Shown one piece after another: positions 42,963-49,901 of a DNA stretch of 64,000 nt. Origin of the DNA: Oscillospiraceae bacterium (GTDB lineage Bacteria > Bacillota > Clostridia > Oscillospirales > Oscillospiraceae). The stretch lies in contig CACZDN010000005.1 in NCBI GenBank assembly GCA_902779945.1, positions 62,001 to 126,000 of the forward strand, written 5' to 3'. Below the pieces are notes generated by a model. It had not been told where the DNA came from. It did no database searches and saw nothing but the letters and a program-made list of their open reading frames with translations. The position numbers and the translations under genes were made by a program. The first letter of the stretch is position 1. Each line of letters starts with the position of its first letter.

Positions 42963-42991
42963 TTGCGCCGGGGAGGCTTGTGTGATATAAT
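42963..42991 (+). promoter_or_regulatory. Promoter upstream of the repeat cluster and metallophosphoesterase gene
   Basis: TTGCGC, 17-base spacer, TATAAT. The gene it faces starts 500 bases further on, beyond M2, P and M1 repeats. Confidence 0.7.
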
Positions 42992-43020
42992 CCACAGACG
43001 TTCGTTTGCAGTAACGATTT

Positions 43021-43181
43021 ATACTCTTCTCCAATAAGACGCTGTGAAAGATTTCCGAGGCGGATTTGTGTCAGGCAAGGCAGCGCCCGCAGGGGATACT
43101 GTGTGTATTGCCAAGGGCAATAACGAAGCATGGCGCAAATCCGGCCGGAAAGAATCATAGCGATCTATTGGAGAAGAGTAT
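43021..43181 (+). repeat. M2 inverted-repeat element, copy 2 (full length)
   Basis: 161 bp with perfect 16-bp terminal inverted repeats ATACTCTTCTCCAATA / TATTGGAGAAGAGTAT. Noncoding; MITE-like in size and form. Confidence 0.88.
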
Positions 43182-43191
43182 CAGTCTCTCG

Positions 43192-43430
43192 TGTCATCCT
43201 GAGCGTAAGCGAAGGAACTTTTGCGGTATTTGTGAAAAAGGATAAGGCAATACCGCATAATTCGGCAAGAGCAGATCCTGAGAAAAATTGGGTTCTGATA
43301 AAGGCACTTTTTCGCAGATGTACTTTGTGTACCTCAAGAAAATCAGGGCGCAAATTTTCCAGGAGATGCCGCAGGCGAATTGCGCGGTGTTGCCATAAGA
43401 TTCTTCGTCACTTCGTTCCCCAGAATGACA
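43192..43430. repeat. P-family palindrome interrupted by M1 copy E
   Basis: TGTCATCCTGAGCGTAAGCG at the left; TTCTTCGTCACTTCGTTCC then AGAATGACA at the right; M1 copy E fills the loop. Confidence 0.8.
43244..43397 (+). repeat. M1 inverted-repeat element, copy E
   Basis: About 154 bp, AAGGCAATACCGCATAATTC to GCGAATTGCGCGGTGTTGCC, almost identical to copies D and F in reverse. Confidence 0.88.
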
Positions 43431-43492
43431 GCGGCTGAATCGTTACCTATTGCATAAATATTTGGATTATTCTGGAGAAAGAGTAGATTATT

Positions 43493-44602
43493 ATGTGGCG
43501 TATCATTATCCTCGTACTGCTTGTGCTGACGCTTCTGGCGGTCGTTTTCCTGCTCACGCGCTTTCACCGCTTTTCCCCGGTTTTGAAGCTGGCGGAGAAA
43601 AACCGCGCGTTCTCGTGGCTTGTCGCCCTGCTGCCGCTTCTGGTGCTGGCGCTCTTCTGCTGCGTCTCCGTTTCCGCGTACATCGTCGTGGTGCTGCACC
43701 TGGTGGTGGGTTTTCTGCTCTGCGCCCTGATCGCCCTTGCGGTCAGAGTCTTTACCGGATATGAGATCGCCTACGACATACAGGGAACGGCCGCCGTCGT
43801 GCTCACCGCGCTCTGGCTGGGCGTCGGCTGGTACGCGGCCCACCACGTCTCGGAGACGGACTACCGCGTGGAGACCGACAAGGCGCTCCGGCGCGGCTAC
43901 CGCATCGTGGAGATCGCCGACGCCCACCTCGGTGTCACACTGGACGGGGAAAAATTTGCCCGCGAGCTTGAAAAGGTCCAGGCGCTGCAGCCGGACGCAG
44001 TGGTGCTCGTCGGGGACTTCGTGGACGACGACAGCAAGGCAGCAGACATGATCGCCGCCTGCAAGGCCCTTGGGGACCTGAAGACGGCCTTCGGCGTCTA
44101 CTATGTCTACGGCAACCACGACGAGGGATACTATACCTTCCGCGATTTCCATTCCGGCCGGCTTCGTGAGGAGCTGACGAAAAACGGCGTCGTCATCCTC
44201 GAGGATGAAGCCGTGCTGCTGGACGACAGCCTGTACATCATCGGCCGCAGGGACCGCTCCGACCGCGTCCGCGCGAGCATGGAGACGCTGATGCAGACGC
44301 TCGACCGCGAAAAATACACCGTTGTGCTCGACCACCAGCCGAACGACTACGACGCTGAGGCCTCCGCCGGAGCGGACCTGGTCCTCTCGGGCCATACCCA
44401 CGGCGGGCACATCTTCCCCGCGGGGCAGATCGGGATGCTCATGGGTGCCAACGACGCGCTCTACGGCATGGAGACACGCGGTGATACTACCTTCATCGTG
44501 AGCTCCGGCATCTCCGGCTGGGCGATCCCCTTCAAAACCCTCTGCCGCTCCGAGATCGCGGTCGTCGACATCGCCGCGCGCCGGACGGGAGGCGCGGCAT
44601 GA
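43493..44602 (+). CDS. Membrane-anchored metallophosphoesterase
   Basis: 369 residues. Three or four N-terminal helices (to about 125), then a calcineurin-like phosphoesterase domain with its metal ligands: IADAHLG (DxH), LVGDFVDDD (GD), VYGNHDEGY (GNHD) and LSGHTHGGHIFP (GHxH). This YkuE/YaeI-like layout acts on phosphoesters, probably lipid-linked, at the membrane. The ribosome site is weak (GGAG some 14 bases upstream). Its stop overlaps the EamA gene (ATGA). Confidence 0.93.
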   Translation: MWRIIILVLLVLTLLAVVFLLTRFHRFSPVLKLAEKNRAFSWLVALLPLLVLALFCCVSVSAYIVVVLHLVVGFLLCALIALAVRVFTGYEIAYDIQGTAAVVLTALWLGVGWYAAHHVSETDYRVETDKALRRGYRIVEIADAHLGVTLDGEKFARELEKVQALQPDAVVLVGDFVDDDSKAADMIAACKALGDLKTAFGVYYVYGNHDEGYYTFRDFHSGRLREELTKNGVVILEDEAVLLDDSLYIIGRRDRSDRVRASMETLMQTLDREKYTVVLDHQPNDYDAEASAGADLVLSGHTHGGHIFPAGQIGMLMGANDALYGMETRGDTTFIVSSGISGWAIPFKTLCRSEIAVVDIAARRTGGAA

Positions 44603-45531
44603 GCGCCGGGCCGCGCGCCGCGGGCCGGAAGCGGGACGGCGGGACGGAACGCGGGGCGATCCTCGCGGCGATCGTCTGCCACGGCTTCTGGGGCGTGAGC
44701 TTCCTGGCCTCCCGTGTCGCGCTGAATACCGCCCCCGTCCTTGTCCTGCTCAGCCACCGTTTCCTGCTGGCCTTTGCGCTGATGAGCCTGCTGCGCCTCC
44801 TGCTGGGCATCGACTGCCGCTTCAGGGGCAAGCCCGTCCTGAGGCTGCTGGCTCTGGGGATGCTGGAGCCGGTGATCTACTTCTTCGGGGAGCAGTACGG
44901 GATCCTCCACTCCAACACGATCTTCTCTGGCGTGATGATCGCCATGATCCCCATCGTCTCCACTCTTGCTGCCGTGCCCGTTCTGGGTGAAAAGCCCTCC
45001 GGCGGCCAGCTCTTTTTCAGCGCCCTTTCGGTCGGCGGCGTCATCGGCATCGGTCTCATGAGCAGCAGCGGCGGGAGTCTGGACTGGATCGGCGTGCTGG
45101 GGCTTGCGGTGGCGGTCCTCTCGGCGGTGGCCTATACGCTTCTCAACCGCAGCCTCGCGTCGAGCTTTACGGTCTTTGAGCGCACCTATTCCATGATGGC
45201 GCAGGGCGCCGCGGTGTTTACGCTTTGCGCCGTGCTCTCCCTGCGCGGCGACGGCGCGGCCTGGCTGCGCCCGCTGGGGGAGAGAAGCTACCTGATCTCC
45301 ATGCTCTTTCTCTCCGTCTGCTGCTCGGTGGTCAGCTTCTTCCTCTCAAGCTTCACGCTCACAAGGCTCCCGGTCGCGCAGGCAACGGTGTTTTCAAACC
45401 TCACCACCGCGGTCTCCGTCTTCGCGGGCGCGGTCTTCCTGCATGAACCGTTCACCGCCCTGGGTCTCGTCTGCAGCGTTCTGATCCTCCTGGGCATCTA
45501 CGGCGTACAGCGCGCCGCCCGGGAAAAATAA
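44599..45531 (+). CDS. EamA/DMT-family transporter
   Basis: 310 residues with ten predicted helices in two EamA repeats (ILAAIVCHGFWGVSFLASR near 20; LDWIGVLGLAVAVLSAVAYTLLNR near 165). The drug/metabolite transporter family moves amino acids, sugars or other metabolites across the membrane. The basic N-terminal 18 residues are cytosolic. Translationally coupled to the metallophosphoesterase gene. Substrate unknown. Confidence 0.92.
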   Translation: MSAGPRAAGRKRDGGTERGAILAAIVCHGFWGVSFLASRVALNTAPVLVLLSHRFLLAFALMSLLRLLLGIDCRFRGKPVLRLLALGMLEPVIYFFGEQYGILHSNTIFSGVMIAMIPIVSTLAAVPVLGEKPSGGQLFFSALSVGGVIGIGLMSSSGGSLDWIGVLGLAVAVLSAVAYTLLNRSLASSFTVFERTYSMMAQGAAVFTLCAVLSLRGDGAAWLRPLGERSYLISMLFLSVCCSVVSFFLSSFTLTRLPVAQATVFSNLTTAVSVFAGAVFLHEPFTALGLVCSVLILLGIYGVQRAAREK

Positions 45532-45541
45532 TCGAAAGCGC

Positions 45542-45570
45542 TTGCAATCCTGGCTTCGCTGTGATATCCT
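45542..45570 (+). promoter_or_regulatory. Promoter upstream of the VUT transporter leader
   Basis: TTGCAA, 17-base spacer, TATCCT, some 300 bases before the gene. Confidence 0.6.
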
Positions 45571-45625
45571 TCCAACGCGAAACCCAATAAAGGTGTCTCT
45601 TGAAAACCACCTTCTACTCTACCTT

Positions 45626-45774
45626 AAGGCAACACCGCGCAATTCGCCTGCGGCATCTCCTGGGAAATTTGCGCCCTGATTTCGAGCCTTTTTCTTGAGG
45701 TACACAAAGTACATCTGCGAAAAAGTGCCTTTATCAGAACCCAAATTTTCTCAGGATCTGCTCGGTATTGCCTT
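45626..45774 (-). repeat. M1 inverted-repeat element, copy F
   Basis: 149 bp bounded by TTAAGGCAACACC and GGTATTGCCTTAA; nearly identical to copy D but with a short deletion before the right end. Confidence 0.88.
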
Positions 45775-45777
45775 AAT

Positions 45778-45830
45778 AAAAAGCTTGAAGTCTATCCGGA
45801 AAAAACCTCGGATACCCATTCAAGTCTTTT
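45778..45830 (+). promoter_or_regulatory. Attenuator-like hairpin before the VUT gene
   Basis: CTTGAA..TATCCG paired with CGGATA..TTCAAG, followed by TCTTTT, about 39 bases before the start codon. It could end transcription before the gene. No known riboswitch sequence was recognised ahead of it. Confidence 0.4.
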
Positions 45831-45868
45831 ATCAAGGAAGAGTATAAAAAAACAAGGAGAGTATTATC

Positions 45869-46576
45869 ATGACCAAAATAATGCCCGAATTCCGAAATCA
45901 GCTCAGGAACGCCCCGCCGCTGGTGCTGTCGCTGCTGTTTCTCTCCGTCGTGGGGATGAATCTGCTGGCCAACAAGAGCATCGACACCGGTGTGGAATGG
46001 CTCGCGCTGGATTGCGGAATTCTGTTTTCCTGGCTGACCTTCCTGTGCATGGATATCCTGACGCAGCGCTGCGGCCCCCGCGCGGCGACAATGCTGTCCT
46101 TGGTCGCCCTCGCCATGAACCTGCTGATGGCGCTGATCTTCTATGCTGCCAGCCGCATCCCCGGCGTCTGGGGGGAGAGCTTCGTGGAGGGCAGCGAGGC
46201 CGTTTTGAACACGGCGCTCAACAACACCTTCGGGGGGACCTGGTTCATCATCCTCGGCAGCTCGATCGCCTTCGCCGCCTCCGCCGCGCTGAACAACTTC
46301 GTCAACTACGGTGTCGGCAGGCTCATCGGGCGAAACAGGGGCTTCGGCAGCTTTGCCCTGCGCGCATATGTGTCCACCTTCCTCGCACAGTTTGCGGACA
46401 ATCTGATCTTCGCGCTCCTGGTCAGCAGGCTCTTTTTCGGCTGGACCCTCGTACAGTGCTTCAGCTGTGCGCTGACCGGGGCCGTGCTGGAGCTTCTGTT
46501 TGAGGTCTTCTTCTCCCCGCTGGGCTACGGCCTCTTCCGGAGCCTGCTGAAGGAGCCGCTTCCCCAGGCCGCATGA
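45869..46576 (+). CDS. VUT-family (YhhQ/DUF165) membrane transporter
   Basis: 235 residues, six or seven helices. The VUT pattern is visible: GMNLLANKSI, LDCGILFSWLTFLCMDILTQ and the C-terminal RAYVSTFLAQFADNLIFALLVSR. YhhQ members take up queuosine precursors (preQ0/preQ1); others may move vitamins. AAGGAGAG precedes the ATG. A long leader with an attenuator-like hairpin suggests regulation before the start. Its end overlaps the SDR gene. Confidence 0.9.
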   Translation: MTKIMPEFRNQLRNAPPLVLSLLFLSVVGMNLLANKSIDTGVEWLALDCGILFSWLTFLCMDILTQRCGPRAATMLSLVALAMNLLMALIFYAASRIPGVWGESFVEGSEAVLNTALNNTFGGTWFIILGSSIAFAASAALNNFVNYGVGRLIGRNRGFGSFALRAYVSTFLAQFADNLIFALLVSRLFFGWTLVQCFSCALTGAVLELLFEVFFSPLGYGLFRSLLKEPLPQAA

Positions 46577-47223
46577 TGGACGTCTTGATAAGCGGCAGCG
46601 CCGGCGGTATCGGCAGGGCCATTGCCGAACGCTTCCTCCGCGAGGGGGCGGCGGTCTGCGGCTTCGACATTGCGGAGAGCGGAATCGACCATCCCCGCTA
46701 TCGCCACATCCTGCACGACGTCCGCGACGGAGCTTTTCCCGCGCTCCCTGCGCCCTCGATCGTCATCGCCAGCGCCGGCACGATCGAGGAGGAGGACGCC
46801 ATCGACGTGAACCTCAAGGGGAGCATCCGCTTCGTCGAGCAGTGGAAGGACAGCGCCGCGCTGCGCTCCGTCCTCTTTATCGCCTCGGCCTCGGCAAGAA
46901 ACGGGGCGGAGTTCCCGCTGTACGTCGCGAGCAAGGCAGGGCTCGTCGGGTATATGAAAAACCTGGCCTTGTCGCTTGCAAAGCGCGGCGTCACCTGCAA
47001 CAGCATATCGCCCGGCGGCGTCGTCACGGCCATGAACCGCCACATCCTTGAAAACCCCGCCCTCTATGAGGCCGTCAAGGCCGAGACCCTGCTGGGCAAG
47101 TGGGCGGAGCCGGAGGAGATCGCGGACCTCGCCTGGTACCTCACGGTCACAAACCGCTCCATCACCGGCGAGGACATCCTGATCGACAACGGCGAAATGC
47201 TGAAGTCCAATTTCATCTGGTGA
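46573..47223 (+). CDS. Short-chain dehydrogenase/reductase (short variant)
   Basis: 216 residues, slightly short for classical SDR. LISGSAGGIGRAIAERF (nucleotide-binding TGxxxGIG variant), VIASAGTIEEE (NNAG position changed to ASAG), FIASASARNG (catalytic Ser region) and YVASKAGLVGYMKNLALSLA (YxxxK). The C-terminus (GEDILIDNGEML) is normal. Uses NAD(P)H on an unknown substrate. Coupled by ATGA to the transporter gene. Confidence 0.9.
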   Translation: MMDVLISGSAGGIGRAIAERFLREGAAVCGFDIAESGIDHPRYRHILHDVRDGAFPALPAPSIVIASAGTIEEEDAIDVNLKGSIRFVEQWKDSAALRSVLFIASASARNGAEFPLYVASKAGLVGYMKNLALSLAKRGVTCNSISPGGVVTAMNRHILENPALYEAVKAETLLGKWAEPEEIADLAWYLTVTNRSITGEDILIDNGEMLKSNFIW

Positions 47224-47268
47224 AAAAGGCCAAACCCGGGCCATGAAAAAGAACAGAGCGCATAACAG

Positions 47269-47307
47269 ACAGGCGGCGAATTCGCAATCTGCGAATTCGC
47301 CGCCTGT
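47269..47307. repeat. R-family palindrome, variant copy (bidirectional terminator)
   Basis: ACAGGCGGCGAATTCGCA / TGCGAATTCGCCGCCTGT, perfect 18-bp arms; an outer GGCCATGAAA / TTTCATGGCC pair extends it. Between convergent genes. Confidence 0.8.
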
Positions 47308-47335
47308 TGTTTCATGGCCGTTTCTTTGCGGAAGA

Positions 47336-48334
47336 CTATTCCTCATCCCTGACGGCGCAGCAGCTCAGATAGAAGCGGTGCACGATCAGCGCGAGGACAA
47401 GGCAGCACAGCGCCATCGCGCCGTAGCAGCTCAGATACCAGTCGCCGTGGCGCTGGACAAGATATTCCGTCCAGCCGATCCCGGCCAGGGCGGCCAGCCA
47501 GACGCACCACAAAATCCACTGCCATACCCGCCGGCCGTTTGCGCGTACCGACAGAACACTGTAGTAGATCAGCAGAATGAGAATGGTCGTCGCCGAGATG
47601 ATCTGCACAATGCTGACAAAGCCGTTGATCGGCAGAAAGCTCGAGTCGTATCTGGTCGAGTCCATTACAAACTCCGAGGCGGAGTAGTACAGCAGAAAGA
47701 AAAAGATTGCACTGCCCTCATGCCGGCCGGCCCGCATGGAGACACGGCGGCGTTTCAGGAAAAAACTGAGGGTGCACACGCACAGCAGCACCAGCAGCAG
47801 GAAATGGGCAAAGAAGGTGGCAAAGCGATATTCCACCGCGCCGGCGGAATTGGTGATCCCGGCGGCGAGGGGCAGGTGCTGCAGAAAACCGGTCGTCACG
47901 GGGATCTTGCTGCGGCAGGAGCTGTTGAAAAGCGAGCTCAGCCGGATGAAGGCGATGGCGAGCGCGATACCCGGCGCGGCGGCGTCAAGGAGCTTTGCCG
48001 TGTCCCCGTCGTCCAGCTTTGCCGCGATCCAGGCGGCGAGCCACACCCCCGGGATGGCGGCGGAGAGCACGTAGCTGCCCGCCGTGTAGTCGGTCATGGC
48101 CTTGATAAAGCCGCCGTACTGCTCCTGATGGCAGTACCAGTGCAGCATTCGGCAGAGCGGGACGGAGAACAGCAGCGCAAGCGGGAAAAACAGCAGCATC
48201 GAGACGAGCCGCCCGCGATTTGTAAGCTGGCAGGCCGTGCTCATGAAGAGCGCTGCGAGAAGGCCGACGCCGATGATGATCGCGCTCCAGTAGAGGACGG
48301 TAGAGCCGCTGTAGACGGCGATGGGATTCATCAT
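47336..48334 (-). CDS. Divergent Lgt-like polytopic membrane protein
   Basis: 332 residues, seven or eight helices. The order of segments follows prolipoprotein diacylglyceryl transferase (Lgt): YSGSTVLYWSAIIIGVGLL, a loop with QYGGFIKAMTDYTAGSYVLSA, then LLDAAAPGIALAIAFIRLSSLFNSS and a late SEFVMDSTR block at the place of the second essential Arg region. The HGG and GNFxNxE catalytic elements of Lgt are altered (TAGSY; RLSSLFNSS), so ordinary lipoprotein modification is doubtful. Its start overlaps the stop of the preceding gene (ATGA), making a three-gene unit with a glycosidase and a serine hydrolase. Confidence 0.72.
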   Translation of the reverse strand: MMNPIAVYSGSTVLYWSAIIIGVGLLAALFMSTACQLTNRGRLVSMLLFFPLALLFSVPLCRMLHWYCHQEQYGGFIKAMTDYTAGSYVLSAAIPGVWLAAWIAAKLDDGDTAKLLDAAAPGIALAIAFIRLSSLFNSSCRSKIPVTTGFLQHLPLAAGITNSAGAVEYRFATFFAHFLLLVLLCVCTLSFFLKRRRVSMRAGRHEGSAIFFFLLYYSASEFVMDSTRYDSSFLPINGFVSIVQIISATTILILLIYYSVLSVRANGRRVWQWILWCVWLAALAGIGWTEYLVQRHGDWYLSCYGAMALCCLVLALIVHRFYLSCCAVRDEE

Positions 48335-49887
48335 GAGCGCACCTCCTCCGGTATCGCGGTGGCAAAATAGATAATGTCGCTGACGGCGCGTTCATAGCCG
48401 AAATCGACGTGGTTGATGGGGCCACCCATCATGATGATCTCCGCGGTCTGGCCGCCGTCCAGCGTGTAGGCCTTCCAGACGTTCTTGGAGTAGATGATGC
48501 GCGCAAGCTCGTTGATCATGGCGCGCGGGCGGGCGTCCGGCGTGTGGTTGATGGTCATGAGCAGATAGTGCAGCTCGTCCGTCATGGCGATGCAGGAGCG
48601 GGAATATTCGGTATTGATCTCGCCAATGGGGTAGCTGGCGCAGTACTGCAGCTCCCCGTTGTCGACGAGCACCGGCCCGAAGGCCAGGGCGAAGACCACG
48701 TCGTTGTCCTCAATGAAGCGTTCGGCCTCGCCATCGCCCATGAGCTCACCTGCGCGGGAGAAAAGCATGTCACCAGACGCGGTGAAGAAGCAGGAGTCCA
48801 CCTGAGCGGGGTTGTTGCGGTAGAGCCTGCGCTGGTAGGCTGTGATGCCGAGATCGCGGAAGGCGTAGAAGTCGCCGTTCATCGCCACAACGGCGTTGGA
48901 GGCGTTTGCCATGTCGGAGGCGTAAAGCTGAATGCTGGAGCTGTAGCTGTCCTCCGCCAGCTTCCTGCGCAGCTGCGAGCCGTGGGCGATCTTGACCTCA
49001 GCAAAAGTGCAGCAGCGCTGTTCGATATATTCCTTCCATGCGACGACAAAGATCGTGCTGTCGAGATAGTAGCGGATCGGCTCGTCCGGTACGAAATCCG
49101 CGCTGGGGTCAAAGGTCAGCCTCTGCCCGTCCAGCAGGATCGAAGCCCGCTGGGCAAGCTCCATAATGTCGGCGGGGTCATAGGTCACCCCGAAGCCGTC
49201 GGGGTTGGGCGCCGGCGCGACGGTCAGACTCTCATCCAGCGTATAGATCTTGCGGATGTAGGTCAGGTCGCCCAGCGCGTCGGATGCGGCATTGTTCACA
49301 TACACGTCCAGCTTTTCCGAGAGCCGCAGTTTCGTGTCGCTCCCCGAGGAGGCGACGCTGCCCGCTGCAGGGTGGAGAAACAGAAAAATCCAGGCCAGAA
49401 CGGCCAGCGTCAGCGCAATAAACAGCAGCGCCATCAGCGTGCGCAGCGGCCAGGGGATGCGGCGCTGCCGGTACTCGCGCGGGGGCTTCGGCGCCTTTGC
49501 GGACTTCTCCGGTTTCGGGGCCTTTTCCGGGGCGGCCGTCTTTCCGAAAAGGCGGCGCTTTTTCCCGGACACCGGCGCCTCCTCGGGGGCCTCTTCCGGC
49601 TCCTCTTCCTCCGGCACCTCCTCCGCTTCAAGCTCGCTGCTTCTCTGTGCAAAGCGGGAATCGAGAGAGGAGAGGTCGAAGAGAACGGTGGCCTCCGGGG
49701 CTGCCTGTTCATACGGATCCTCCGCGGCGGGCATCTCCGGGAGGGGAGGCTTCTCGTAAACCGGCTCTTCAGGCGCGACCGGTTTCGGCGCGGTCCTGGG
49801 CGCGGCGGGGCGCGGGCTCACGTTCTCGCCGCGAAATTCCGCGAGGATCGCGTCAAGATCGCTGTATTCAAAGTCGTTATTGCTCAT
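48331..49887 (-). CDS. Membrane-anchored NAGPA-type phosphodiester glycosidase with long cytosolic tail (paralogue 3)
   Basis: 518 residues. Residues 1-145 are cytosolic, Pro/Glu-rich and likely disordered, opening with FEYSDLDAILAEF; a Lys-rich stretch precedes one helix near 148-171. The extracellular part ends in a divergent phosphodiester glycosidase domain: VAMNGDFYAF (NAGxF variant), RSCIAMTDELHYLLMTINH and YTLDGGQTAEIIMMGG. It lacks the NMDGGxST form of the other two paralogues but keeps DGG. The cytosolic tail could contact intracellular partners. Middle gene of the unit; 14 bases after the serine hydrolase. Confidence 0.85.
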   Translation of the reverse strand: MSNNDFEYSDLDAILAEFRGENVSPRPAAPRTAPKPVAPEEPVYEKPPLPEMPAAEDPYEQAAPEATVLFDLSSLDSRFAQRSSELEAEEVPEEEEPEEAPEEAPVSGKKRRLFGKTAAPEKAPKPEKSAKAPKPPREYRQRRIPWPLRTLMALLFIALTLAVLAWIFLFLHPAAGSVASSGSDTKLRLSEKLDVYVNNAASDALGDLTYIRKIYTLDESLTVAPAPNPDGFGVTYDPADIMELAQRASILLDGQRLTFDPSADFVPDEPIRYYLDSTIFVVAWKEYIEQRCCTFAEVKIAHGSQLRRKLAEDSYSSSIQLYASDMANASNAVVAMNGDFYAFRDLGITAYQRRLYRNNPAQVDSCFFTASGDMLFSRAGELMGDGEAERFIEDNDVVFALAFGPVLVDNGELQYCASYPIGEINTEYSRSCIAMTDELHYLLMTINHTPDARPRAMINELARIIYSKNVWKAYTLDGGQTAEIIMMGGPINHVDFGYERAVSDIIYFATAIPEEVRS

Positions 49888-49901
49888 ACTCCGCCTCCGT
49901 A

